The translations under genes and the position numbers were made by a program. A stretch of DNA of 64,000 nt from Allobosea thiooxidans (lineage in GTDB: Bacteria > Pseudomonadota > Alphaproteobacteria > Rhizobiales > Beijerinckiaceae), in the NCBI RefSeq assembly GCF_900168195.1, contig NZ_FUYX01000001.1, forward strand, positions 124,001 to 188,000. Direction: 5' to 3'. Below are positions 55,935 to 64,000 of this stretch, in pieces. The notes under the pieces were generated by a model. It was not told the DNA's origin. It ran no database searches and saw only the letters and a list, made by a program, of their open reading frames with translations. Position 1 is the stretch's first letter. Each line of letters opens with the position of its first letter.

Positions 55935-58319
55935 GTGAACCACGACCCATCTCCCGAATTTCTGCGTTGGGCCAATGGCTACGGCGTCATCGAGCACTCG
56001 TCCGAAACCAGGGATCGCGTCCGGGCCCTGGGGGCGCGGCTGATCGCGGCCGGCAGAACGACCGAAGTGGATGCGTATTACCGCTTGCTCGCGGCAGCGG
56101 ACCGCCTCGCGTCGGCCGCCATGTGGGCCGTCGTCCACATGACCTATGCCCGAAGGATGGACCTCTCCGGCGCGCCTTTGCCGCCGGAGGCCTTCAAGGC
56201 CACACCGGAGGGACATACCGGCGGCTCGCTCAACATGGTTCCCGCATTCGTCGGCTATCTCGTCGCCAACGCGATCACCGCGACGACGCGCTCCTGGCTC
56301 ATGGGACAGGGGCATTGCGTCGCCTCCATCGAGGCGATCAACGCCCTTACCGGAGACGTGTCCGCCGTCCAAAAGGGCCGCTACGATCGTAGCGAAGCCG
56401 GGCTTTCGAGGCTTGCCGCCGACTTCTATTCCTATGCGATCGACGCAAGCGGACACGCCTCGGTTCCCCTCGGAAGCCACGCCGGCCCCAACACGGCCGG
56501 TGCGATCTCGGAGGGAGGGTACCTCGGCTTTGCCGAGGTCCAATACGTTCACATGCCGCTCCCCGGCGAGCGGCTGGTCGCGTTCCTGAGCGACGGCGCC
56601 TTCGAGGAACAACGAGGTTCCGATTGGACGCCGCGCTGGTGGCGCGCCGAGGATTCCGGCATCGCGGTCCCGGTGATGATCCTCAACGGTCGCAGGATCG
56701 AGGAGCGAGCCCAAATCGCACAGCAGGGTGGCTCAGACTGGCTCGCCTCCCATCTGCGCCATAATGGGTTCGACCCTTTCTCGATCGACGGGCGGGATCC
56801 AGCAGCCTTTGCCTGGGCGATCCTCACGGCGGAGGAGCGGCTCGAACGCTTCGCGGCCCGCCCGGACCGCCGCTATCCCGCGCCGATCCCCTACGTCATC
56901 GCCGAGACGGTCAAGGGCTTCGGGTTCCCTGGAGCGGGCACCAACGCCGCGCATAACCTGCCGCTCGGCGGCAACCCGTCGAACGACGAGGTCGCGCGCC
57001 AAGCGTTCAACGATGCCGCGCGGTCCCTCTTCGTGCCGTCGGACGAGCTCGATCGTGCCATCGGCGCGCTGGCGGTTCACGGGAAACAGAACCGCCCGCC
57101 CGAGAGTCGGCACCCGCTGGCGTTCCGGCACCCGCCCTCCCCTCGACTTCCTGAGCCCGATTGGACGAGGGCCGGCAGCCCGGCAGATTGCGCTATGCAT
57201 GCGCTCGACCGGTGGTTCGTGCGCCTGGTCGACCACAACCCGGAACTGAGGTCGCGCGTCGGAAACCCCGACGAACTGCGATCCAATCACATGGGCGCTA
57301 CGCTCGATCGCCTGCGCCATCGCGTGAACGTCTGCGAACCCGGGACCTCGGAGGCCGTGGACGGAGCGGTCATCACCGCCCTAAACGAGGAAGCGGTGGC
57401 GGGCGCGGCGCTTGCCAACAAAGGCGGCCTCAACCTGATCGTCAGTTACGAGGCCTTCGCCATGAAGATGCTCGGCGGCCTGCGACAGGAAATCGTCTTC
57501 GCCCGGCGACAGCGCGAGATCGGACGGCAGCCAGGCTGGATATCCGTGCCGCTCGTCGTCACCTCCCACACCTGGGAGAATTCCAAGAACGAGCAGTCGC
57601 ATCAGGATCCCACGATCGGCGAGGCACTACTCGGCGAGATGTCGGACACCGCACGCGTCCTGTTCCCGGTCGACGCCAACACCGCCATGGCCGCCTTGCG
57701 CTCGGTCTATGGCGGCCGCGGACAGGTGGCCTGCCTGATCGTCTCCAAGCGCGACATGCCGCATCGGCTCGAAGCCGAGACGGCCACCCGGTTCGTGGAG
57801 GACGGCGCGGCCCATTTCGAGGGCGTGCCGGACGCAGCCGACCTACAGATCGTCGCGATCGGCGCCTATCAGTTGGAAGAGGCGCTGAAGGCCGCCAGCC
57901 GACTTGGACGGCACGGTCATCGAGTCCTAGTCACAGGAATCTGCGAACCCGGACGCTTTCGTCAACCGCGCGATCCTATCGAGGCGGCCTTTACGGCAGG
58001 CGACGATGCAGTCGCGGCGTTGTTCCCGCCGGATCTGCCGCGCGTGATCGTGACCCATACGAGGCCTGAACCCATGCTTGGCCTGTTGCGGCGGCTGGAC
58101 GGCGGACCACGGCGGACCACGGCGCTCGGCTATATCAGCCGCGGCGGCACGTTCGACGTGCCCGGGATGCTCTTCGCCAATCGTTGTTCGTGGGCGCATC
58201 TGGTGGATGCGGCGGCGCCGCTCGCTGGTTGGTCCCGAGACGACTTGCTCACTCCCGACGAGCGCGACGCCATTAATGGACGCGGCGACCCGGCCCACCT
58301 CCTAATCTCAACGACCTGA
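55935..58319 (+). CDS. Phosphoketolase-family (XFP-like) enzyme, divergent
   Basis: 794 residues from a GTG at 55935 with AAAGG 8 bases before. Phosphoketolase cleaves xylulose 5-phosphate (or fructose 6-phosphate) with phosphate to acetyl phosphate and an aldose phosphate. Family landmarks: EGHTGGSLNMVPA, GSHAGPNTAGAISEGGYLGF, LNEEAVAGAALANKGGLNLIVSYEAF, and NEQSHQDPTIGEAL. The thiamine motif reads LSDGAFEEQRGSDW, unlike the usual GDGEAETGPLA, so it is a distinct branch and specificity may differ. Confidence 0.85.
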   Translation: MNHDPSPEFLRWANGYGVIEHSSETRDRVRALGARLIAAGRTTEVDAYYRLLAAADRLASAAMWAVVHMTYARRMDLSGAPLPPEAFKATPEGHTGGSLNMVPAFVGYLVANAITATTRSWLMGQGHCVASIEAINALTGDVSAVQKGRYDRSEAGLSRLAADFYSYAIDASGHASVPLGSHAGPNTAGAISEGGYLGFAEVQYVHMPLPGERLVAFLSDGAFEEQRGSDWTPRWWRAEDSGIAVPVMILNGRRIEERAQIAQQGGSDWLASHLRHNGFDPFSIDGRDPAAFAWAILTAEERLERFAARPDRRYPAPIPYVIAETVKGFGFPGAGTNAAHNLPLGGNPSNDEVARQAFNDAARSLFVPSDELDRAIGALAVHGKQNRPPESRHPLAFRHPPSPRLPEPDWTRAGSPADCAMHALDRWFVRLVDHNPELRSRVGNPDELRSNHMGATLDRLRHRVNVCEPGTSEAVDGAVITALNEEAVAGAALANKGGLNLIVSYEAFAMKMLGGLRQEIVFARRQREIGRQPGWISVPLVVTSHTWENSKNEQSHQDPTIGEALLGEMSDTARVLFPVDANTAMAALRSVYGGRGQVACLIVSKRDMPHRLEAETATRFVEDGAAHFEGVPDAADLQIVAIGAYQLEEALKAASRLGRHGHRVLVTGICEPGRFRQPRDPIEAAFTAGDDAVAALFPPDLPRVIVTHTRPEPMLGLLRRLDGGPRRTTALGYISRGGTFDVPGMLFANRCSWAHLVDAAAPLAGWSRDDLLTPDERDAINGRGDPAHLLISTT

Positions 58320-58334
58320 AGGGCCGTCACGCTC

Positions 58335-59693
58335 ATGCTCACGCTCACCTCCCTCGGCGGCGCCGGTACGGTTACCGGCTCCAAGCATCTTCTTGCCCAC
58401 AACGACACCCGCATCCTGATCGATTGCGGCCTGTTCCAGGGTCTCAAGAACCTGCGCGATCTGAACTGGGAACCGCTGCCCATCGACCCGTCGAGCATCG
58501 ATGCGGTGGTGCTGACGCACGCCCACCTCGATCATTCCGGCTATCTACCGCGGCTGGTTCGGGAGGGCTTTCGCGGCAAGATTTTCGCAACTGCGGCCAC
58601 AAGCGACATCGCCCAGTTGATCCTGATGGACGCTGCCCATCTCAACGAGAAGGACGCCGAATACGCCAACAGGAAGGGCTTCTCGAAGCACAAGCCAGCC
58701 CTGCCGCTCTACGGAAGTCATGATGCCGAGCGCGCTCTCGAATGCTTCACATCGATTCCGTTCGGCGACGTCGTTCGGCTCCCTGGCGGGGCCACGCTGA
58801 GGTTCCGGCACGCCGGGCACATCCTGGGTGCCGCCACCGCCGATATCGAATGGGGCGGACGCCGCATCGCCTTCTCCGGCGACATCGGGCGCTACGACGA
58901 CCCGGTACTTCCCGATCCAGAGGTCGTGCCCGATGCGGACTATGTTCTCGTGGAATCGACCTACGGTAACCGCCTCCACGACCCGGCTGATCCCACCGAG
59001 GCGCTCGGCGCCATCGTCAAGAGAACGGTCGAGCGGGGCGGCACGCTAGTGATCCCGGCCTTCGCGGTCGGGCGCGCGCAATCGCTGCTCTACCATTTGT
59101 GGAAGCTCAAGACGAACGGGCAGCTTGCCAACATCCCGGTCTACCTGGACAGTCCCATGGCGATCGATGCAACCAATCTGCTGCACAACCATCGCGCGGA
59201 CCATCGGCTCCCTGCCGAGATGTGCGCCGCAATCTGTGGGGTCGCGACCTATACACGGGACGTAGAGGGTTCCAAGGCGATCACGGCCAGCCCCTATCCC
59301 AAGGTGGTGATCTCGGCGAGTGGAATGGCGACCGGCGGACGCGTCCTCCACCATCTCAAGGCATTTGCCCCCGACTCGAAGAATACGATCCTGTTCTCCG
59401 GCTTCCAGTCTGCGGGCACCCGAGGCCGCGCCATGCTGCAAGGCGCACGCGAGACCAAGATCCATGGCGAGTGGATTCCCGTCCAGGCGGAAGTCGCCGA
59501 GTTGTCGATGCTTTCGGCCCACGCTGACGCGAACGAACTGATGCGCTGGTTGTCCGGCTTTCGGCGCGCGCCCAGCCGCGCCTTCATCGTTCACGGCGAA
59601 GATGACGCCTCGGAGGCCCTGCGCGTACGGATCGACCGCGAGCTCGGCTGGAACGCCACCGTCCCCCGCATGAACCAGTCCTTCGACCTATGA
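58335..59693 (+). CDS. Metallo-beta-lactamase-fold RNA-processing hydrolase (beta-CASP/RMMBL)
   Basis: 452 residues. N-terminal LTSLGGAGTVTGSKHLL, zinc ligands in THAHLDHSGYLP, beta-CASP insertion after SGDIGRYDDPVLPDPE, and the C-terminal RNA-specificity domain with LSAHADANELMRWLSGFRRAP and VHGE. Homologues process or degrade RNA (CPSF73/TTHA0252 type). It begins 15 bases after the phosphoketolase gene and overlaps the phosphorylase gene by ATGA. Confidence 0.92.
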   Translation: MLTLTSLGGAGTVTGSKHLLAHNDTRILIDCGLFQGLKNLRDLNWEPLPIDPSSIDAVVLTHAHLDHSGYLPRLVREGFRGKIFATAATSDIAQLILMDAAHLNEKDAEYANRKGFSKHKPALPLYGSHDAERALECFTSIPFGDVVRLPGGATLRFRHAGHILGAATADIEWGGRRIAFSGDIGRYDDPVLPDPEVVPDADYVLVESTYGNRLHDPADPTEALGAIVKRTVERGGTLVIPAFAVGRAQSLLYHLWKLKTNGQLANIPVYLDSPMAIDATNLLHNHRADHRLPAEMCAAICGVATYTRDVEGSKAITASPYPKVVISASGMATGGRVLHHLKAFAPDSKNTILFSGFQSAGTRGRAMLQGARETKIHGEWIPVQAEVAELSMLSAHADANELMRWLSGFRRAPSRAFIVHGEDDASEALRVRIDRELGWNATVPRMNQSFDL

Positions 59694-61216
59694 CGATGCC
59701 CAGCGATCCCCCCATCATCCAGCCGACATTGCGCGTCAAGCGGCTACACCTGCACTCGCAGCACCAGGCGGTTGTCGTCATGCGGACCGACTGCCACGTC
59801 TGTCGCTCCGAGGGATTGGCCGCTCGGTCCCAGGTCTTGCTTTCCTATGGTGAGCGGCATGTCCAGGCGACGCTGTTCCAGGTCGAGGGGGATTCGCTCC
59901 TCGCGCCAGATGAGGCCGGGCTTTCCGAGACGGCCTGGGACCTCCTCGGCGTCACGGAGGGTGAGGCGATCAGCGTAAGCCATCCGCCCGCCATCTCCTC
60001 ACTGGCAAGCGTGCGCCGTCGCATCTACGGCAATCGGCTCGACGCGCAGGCGTTCTCCGATATCGTCGGGGACGTTGTGGCCGGACGCTACACCGACGTC
60101 CATCTGGCAGCCTTCCTGACGGCCAGTGCCGCCTTGCCACTGAACGAGGACGAGACGGCCGAGCTGACGGATGCGATGGTCAAGGTCGGCGGCCATCTGC
60201 GATGGGATGCGCCGATCGTGGTCGACAAGCACTGCGTCGGCGGCCTTCCCGGCAACCGAACGACCCCGATCGTCGTCGCGATCGTTGCCGCGAACGGCCT
60301 GGTCATGCCCAAGACCTCCTCCCGCGCCATCACCTCTCCGGCGGGAACGGCCGATACCATGGAGACGCTCGCGCCGGTCGATCTCGACATGGCGACGCTG
60401 CGGCGAGTGGTCGAGGCCGAGGGCGGATGCGTGGCATGGGGCGGAGCCGTGCATCTGAGCCCCGCGGACGACATCTTCGTGCGCGTCGAGCGTGAGCTCG
60501 ACGTGGACACCGAGGGTCAGCTCATCGCATCGGTCCTCTCGAAGAAGATCGCCGCCGGCTCAACCCATGTCGTCATCGACATCCCCGTCGGGCCTACCGC
60601 CAAGGTCCGCAGTGGTGAAGCTGCCGATCAGCTCGCAGATCGCATGCGCGCGGTCGCGGCACGTTTTGGTCTCAGCGCGACATGTATCCAGACCGACGGG
60701 GCACAGCCCGTGGGGCGCGGCATCGGCCCGGCCCTCGAGGCATTCGATGTCCTCGCCGTGCTTCAGAACGCACCCGCTGCCCCCGACGATCTGCGCCACC
60801 GTGCCGCCCTGCTCGCGGGCGCGGCCCTTGAGATCGGTGGCAAGGCCGAACAAGGACGCGGCACCGTGATGGCCCTTGAAACGTTGAGCAGCGGCAAGGC
60901 CTGGACGAAGTTCGAGGCAATCTGCCGGGCGCAGGGCGGGTTGCGCGCACCGCCAAAGGCCTCGAGCGTCCACGCGCTCGTCGCCCCAAGCGCTGGTCGC
61001 GTGGTTCATATCGACAACCGCAAGGTCGCCAGGCTTGCCAAGCTGGCGGGAGCGCCGGAGGCCAAGGCCGCGGGCGTCCATATGGAGGTCCGGCTGGGCG
61101 CGACGATCGACAGGGGTCAGCCCCTCCTGCATGTCCACGCCGAAACGGCTTCGGAATTATCCTACGCGCTCGACTACGCCTCGCGTGCCGGAGACATCGT
61201 CAAGGTCGAGCCGTGA
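59690..61216 (+). CDS. AMP phosphorylase/thymidine phosphorylase family enzyme (long form)
   Basis: 508 residues, the length of archaeal AMP phosphorylases (about 500) rather than E. coli DeoA (about 440). An extra N-terminal ~85-residue beta domain precedes the nucleoside phosphorylase core. The phosphate loop DKHCVGGLPGNRTTPIVVAI and SSRAITSPAGTADTMETLAPVDLD follow the AMP phosphorylase pattern; C-terminal PYNP-like domain. Expected reaction: NMP plus phosphate to base plus ribose 1,5-bisphosphate. Starts at the ATGA overlap; ATG at 59696 is an alternative. Confidence 0.85.
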   Translation: MTMPSDPPIIQPTLRVKRLHLHSQHQAVVVMRTDCHVCRSEGLAARSQVLLSYGERHVQATLFQVEGDSLLAPDEAGLSETAWDLLGVTEGEAISVSHPPAISSLASVRRRIYGNRLDAQAFSDIVGDVVAGRYTDVHLAAFLTASAALPLNEDETAELTDAMVKVGGHLRWDAPIVVDKHCVGGLPGNRTTPIVVAIVAANGLVMPKTSSRAITSPAGTADTMETLAPVDLDMATLRRVVEAEGGCVAWGGAVHLSPADDIFVRVERELDVDTEGQLIASVLSKKIAAGSTHVVIDIPVGPTAKVRSGEAADQLADRMRAVAARFGLSATCIQTDGAQPVGRGIGPALEAFDVLAVLQNAPAAPDDLRHRAALLAGAALEIGGKAEQGRGTVMALETLSSGKAWTKFEAICRAQGGLRAPPKASSVHALVAPSAGRVVHIDNRKVARLAKLAGAPEAKAAGVHMEVRLGATIDRGQPLLHVHAETASELSYALDYASRAGDIVKVEP

Positions 61217-61731
61217 GGCTCGAGCTATGGCCTTCCACGCTGGCTTGTCCCGGGACGCAGGCGTTCAACGTCTACCAACGAGCCATGCATTGGATCGTGC
61301 CGCTCCTTTGCATCATCCAGGTGCCGACGGCCTGGGCGATCCAGCGCACGCACCTGGCGCACGGCTTCCTCAAGCCTGCTCCCATCGACTTGTTCCTGCA
61401 TCAGGTTCACGCCTGGAGCGGATGGCTGATCCTGCTGATGGCGCTGCTACAGCTTGCGATACGGCTCGTCCGCGGCAAGCCCCTTCCTACCGATGGCACC
61501 TCGCGATTGGAAGCTCGGGTAGCTTCAGTCACACACATAGCGCTGTACGGCCTCTTGATCGCGCTGCCGGTGACCGGAACGATCGCGATGTATCTCACCT
61601 TCCGGGTCGCGCCTCTCCATAGATACCTGAGCTGGTTGCTCCTGGCATTGGTCCTCATCCACATCGTCGCTGCGCTCTGGCATCACCTCTATCGCCGGGA
61701 CGACGTCTTGCGCAGGATGATCAAGGGCTGA
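61213..61731 (+). CDS. Cytochrome b561 family protein
   Basis: 172 residues, four membrane helices. Haem-ligand histidines: YQRAMHWIVP (helix 1), LHQVHAWSGWLI (helix 2), and HIVAALWHHLYRRDDVLRRM at the end (helix 4). Di-haem b-type electron carrier in the inner membrane. GTG start overlaps the phosphorylase stop (GTGA). Last gene of the coupled run. Confidence 0.9.
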   Translation: MRLELWPSTLACPGTQAFNVYQRAMHWIVPLLCIIQVPTAWAIQRTHLAHGFLKPAPIDLFLHQVHAWSGWLILLMALLQLAIRLVRGKPLPTDGTSRLEARVASVTHIALYGLLIALPVTGTIAMYLTFRVAPLHRYLSWLLLALVLIHIVAALWHHLYRRDDVLRRMIKG

Positions 61732-61789
61732 TGAGGCGTGCCGTCGCCAGGAACCGGGCGTCGGAGATCGGCTCCGGAGCGGACGCACA

Positions 61790-63073
61790 ATGGACTCGTT
61801 GATCCCGCAGCTCGGCCTTGCTCTGGCCATCGGCTTGCTCGTCGGACTGGAGCGTGGGTGGCGAGAACGCGACACGCCCGATGGCGGCCGGACGGCGGGT
61901 ATACGCACCTATGGGATCTCTGGACTGCTGGGCGGCGTCGCCGCGGCCCTCAGCCTCAGCCTGAACACGCCCTCGGTCCTCATCGCCACGTTCCTGGCCT
62001 TCACCGCCGTCTTTGCGTGGTACCAGGCGCGCGAATCCATGCACGACGAGAGCTTCAGCGTGACCGGTGTCATCGCCGCTCTCGGCGTGTTCGCGCTCGG
62101 CGCCCTCGCGGTCACGGGCGATCAACGCGTCGCGGCGGCGGGCGGAGCCGCGCTCGCGGCCGTTCTTGCCAGTCGCGATCTCCTGCACGGGCTGCTCAGG
62201 AGGATTTCCTGGATCGAACTGCGCTCGGCACTCGTGCTCGCCGTGATGACCGCGATCGTCCTGCCCCTCCTGCCTGCGCGTACGATCGATCCATGGGGAG
62301 GCTTCAACCCCCGGCAAGTGTGGCTGTTCACGGTGCTGACGGCCGCGATTTCCTATCTCGGCTATATCGCCGTCCGGGCCCTCGGTACCGCTCGCGGCGT
62401 CCTGGTAGGCGGCCTGGCAGGCGCGATCGTCTCCTCGACCGCCGTCACCGTCGCGCTGGCGCGAACGGCGGCAGCGGGAGGAAGTCCCTGGCCGCTCGCC
62501 GGAGCGGCTGCGCTCGCCGCGGGCGTTTCCGTGCTGCGCGTGGCGGGGATCGTAACCATCGTCGCGCCATCGCTGCTCGGCGTTTCCGGCACCGCGATGC
62601 TTGCCGCGATTGTCGGCTTCGGGGCATCCGGCGCCCTCTTTCTGTCGCGGGGACGGGTGGACGGAGACGGTACGGAACCGCCCCGAAATCCCTTCGAGCT
62701 CGGACCGCTCCTGGCCTTCGCCGTGCTCTTCGGCGTCGTCTCGACGATCAGCGCCGTGCTGTCGATCGGAAGCAGCCGCGGAATGATCGCGACCTCCGCG
62801 ATCTCGGGGCTCTTCGACGTGGACGTCGCCGTGCTCAGCGCCTTGCGGCTTCTCGGGCAGTCGGCATCGCCCGAGGCCGTCGGCCACGCTGTCCTGCTAG
62901 CGCTAGCGAGCAATGCTGTCGGGCGCATCTCGGTCGCGATCGCAACCGGACCTGTCCGCTTCTGGTTGCCATACATCGGCGCCACGATCGTCGCGGCTGC
63001 GTCGGGTTACGCGGCATTCGTCACCTTGCCGCATTTCGAATGGGCGGGCCTCCTGGGCACTCCGAATCCTTGA
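61790..63073 (+). CDS. MgtC/SapB family protein with DUF4010 domain
   Basis: 427-residue membrane protein. N-terminal MgtC/SapB domain (LALAIGLLVGLERGWRERD...GIRTYGISGLLGGV), C-terminal DUF4010 region with six or more helices (AILSYLGYIAVRALGTARGVLVGGLAGAIVSSTAVTVALAR). The true MgtC binds or senses Mg-related signals; the function of MgtC-DUF4010 fusions is unknown. It begins 59 bases after cytochrome b561 and its stop overlaps FNR-type box 5. Confidence 0.88.
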   Translation: MDSLIPQLGLALAIGLLVGLERGWRERDTPDGGRTAGIRTYGISGLLGGVAAALSLSLNTPSVLIATFLAFTAVFAWYQARESMHDESFSVTGVIAALGVFALGALAVTGDQRVAAAGGAALAAVLASRDLLHGLLRRISWIELRSALVLAVMTAIVLPLLPARTIDPWGGFNPRQVWLFTVLTAAISYLGYIAVRALGTARGVLVGGLAGAIVSSTAVTVALARTAAAGGSPWPLAGAAALAAGVSVLRVAGIVTIVAPSLLGVSGTAMLAAIVGFGASGALFLSRGRVDGDGTEPPRNPFELGPLLAFAVLFGVVSTISAVLSIGSSRGMIATSAISGLFDVDVAVLSALRLLGQSASPEAVGHAVLLALASNAVGRISVAIATGPVRFWLPYIGATIVAAASGYAAFVTLPHFEWAGLLGTPNP

Positions 63074-63083
63074 TCGAGGTTAA
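63070..63083. promoter_or_regulatory. FNR/FixK-type box 5
   Basis: TTGATCGAGGTTAA, overlapping the stop of the MgtC-like gene and 55 bases before the ATG at 63139; -41.5 placement gives transcription start near 63118. It likely drives the small exported protein and the multicopper oxidase. Confidence 0.65.
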
Positions 63084-63138
63084 TTCGCGACGTCGGGCAT
63101 TGCGCTAGCTTTGGGTCCGAGGATCCACCGTTGAGCGG

Positions 63139-63525
63139 ATGCGGACTTTGGCGAAGACCATTGCCGGACAGAGAAGAGCGCTGATCGCGGCGCTCGCGTT
63201 CGTGCTGATCGCGGTACCGACGATCAGCGCCCATCCCGTCCGTTGCCTGGAGGAGCCGACGGCTGGGTTCTCCCAGGTCGACGCATCGAAGACCACAGCG
63301 AGCCAACACCAACATGGGCACGGCAACCCGGAGGCCGGAACGCCGTCAGGTCCATGCTGCGCGGCGGCGTGCAACGCCTGCGGCATTGCCATTGCAGCAG
63401 CCCCGAGATCCTCAAGCACCACCGTCGAGGCGGTCGCGTATCGCCGACAGGAGGAGCAACCCGGTGGCCTCGTGGCCCGTCCACCCCATGGCCCTCCTCG
63501 ATACCGATCAGAGCGGTCCGTCTGA
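63139..63525 (+). CDS. Small His/Cys-rich exported protein (DUF2946-like)
   Basis: 128 residues: signal peptide RRALIAALAFVLIAVPTISA, then HQHGHGN and GPCCAAACNACGIA, a His run followed by a Cys cluster suited to binding copper. It precedes a multicopper oxidase gene by 85 bases and follows FNR-type box 5. Similar layout to the product of 49129-49506. Confidence 0.65.
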   Translation: MRTLAKTIAGQRRALIAALAFVLIAVPTISAHPVRCLEEPTAGFSQVDASKTTASQHQHGHGNPEAGTPSGPCCAAACNACGIAIAAAPRSSSTTVEAVAYRRQEEQPGGLVARPPHGPPRYRSERSV

Positions 63526-63610
63526 CATCCAGGTCGTCCAGCTCAACGCATGTCTGCCAACACACCTGATCAACGACCCTGCCGTCGCAGGCCGAAACAG
63601 GACATTCATC

Positions 63611-64000
63611 ATGAACCGTCGCAGATTCCTCACTGCCGCAATGACCGGGGCCGCGGCGCTCGGCGCGAACGCCTTGATGCGCCCCGCCGCCAGTCTCGCC
63701 CAGGGAGCGAGCAGCCCATCACCGATCGACCTCCGGGTCGTCAGCCGGACCATCGAAGTCCACGGGAGGAGCGCCCGCGTGTTCGGCCTTCTGCAACCCG
63801 ATGGCCGCCATGGGCTCATCCTGGAAGCGGGATCGAACTTCGACGTCCGCCTTGCCAACGAAATCGGCGAGGCCACGATGATCCACTGGCATGGCCTGAC
63901 CCCTCCTTGGCACCAGGACGGCGTGCCGGACAATCCGAAGCCACTGCTCAAGCCGGGCGATGTCGCCCGCTACACCTTCCCCGTAGGCGCTGGCGGCACA
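63611..64000 (+). CDS. Multicopper oxidase (CopA-like), cut by right edge
   Basis: First 130 codons seen. A twin-arginine signal (MNRRRFLTAAM ... ASLAQ) indicates export of the folded copper enzyme. LEAGSNFDVRLANEIGEATMIHWHGLTPPWHQDGVPD carries the HWHG type-2/3 copper site of the first cupredoxin domain. Such oxidases turn Cu(I) to Cu(II) in the periplasm, fitting with the CPH ATPase. The C-terminal part is outside the window. Confidence 0.9.
   Translation, partial: MNRRRFLTAAMTGAAALGANALMRPAASLAQGASSPSPIDLRVVSRTIEVHGRSARVFGLLQPDGRHGLILEAGSNFDVRLANEIGEATMIHWHGLTPPWHQDGVPDNPKPLLKPGDVARYTFPVGAGGT

Overview
This window looks like the chromosome of a high-GC alphaproteobacterium of the order Hyphomicrobiales, probably Bosea-like. 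That placement is an inference from the style of the proteins, ATGA-coupled operons, a 339-residue class I IlvC and a short tmRNA-like fragment; no rRNA or tRNA is present to confirm it. Positions 1-39,770 read as conserved core genome. From 39,900 to the right edge the content is accessory.

Core part. Branched-chain amino acid synthesis is spread over leuA (1504-3066), ilvC (20908-21927), ilvH (24844-25386) and ilvI (26963-28726). leuA and ilvI each follow a short leader peptide with the matching regulatory codons and alternative RNA hairpins. Other core genes include an NCS2 permease cut by the left edge, a SulP transporter with an XRE regulator, an M3 oligopeptidase, a pdxY-nuclease-phzF-nudix operon, an HWE histidine kinase, a NitT/TauT-type ABC transporter split by an opposite-strand gene, a TetR regulator with a palindromic operator candidate, a GGDEF protein, miaA and serB with overlapping start codons, degP-DUF2065-hflC-hflK, and thyA-GNAT-folA. 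Five intergenic elements share one layout: an outer stem, two side hairpins and an inner stem.

Junction and integrase module. Around 39,835-39,917 there is a promoter-like TATATT followed by what resembles the first part of a permuted alphaproteobacterial tmRNA gene, which breaks off in the T-arm. Then come an unknown gene, an IS66 transposase remnant and an array of GGATTC motifs. At 41,819-47,604 four overlapping genes of clearly lower GC encode three large tyrosine recombinases and a small charged helical protein. This matches the ginABCD module of GInt genomic islands.

Cargo (47,605 to the right edge and beyond). GC returns to host-like values. The genes look like an oxygen-limitation and metal-stress set: a Crp/Fnr regulator, a NifX-like protein, His/Cys-rich small exported proteins, membrane proteins, a CPH-type P1B ATPase, and a tightly coupled run of PRPP-synthetase homologue, membrane protein, divergent phosphoketolase, beta-CASP metallo-hydrolase, AMP/thymidine phosphorylase and cytochrome b561, then MgtC/DUF4010 and a multicopper oxidase cut by the right edge. 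Five sites close to TTGATCGAGRTYAA sit before transcription units here, suggesting one FNR/FixK-type regulon. Taken together the operon could take RNA-derived nucleotides through ribose phosphates to acetyl phosphate under low oxygen while handling copper; this pathway is an inference from gene families.
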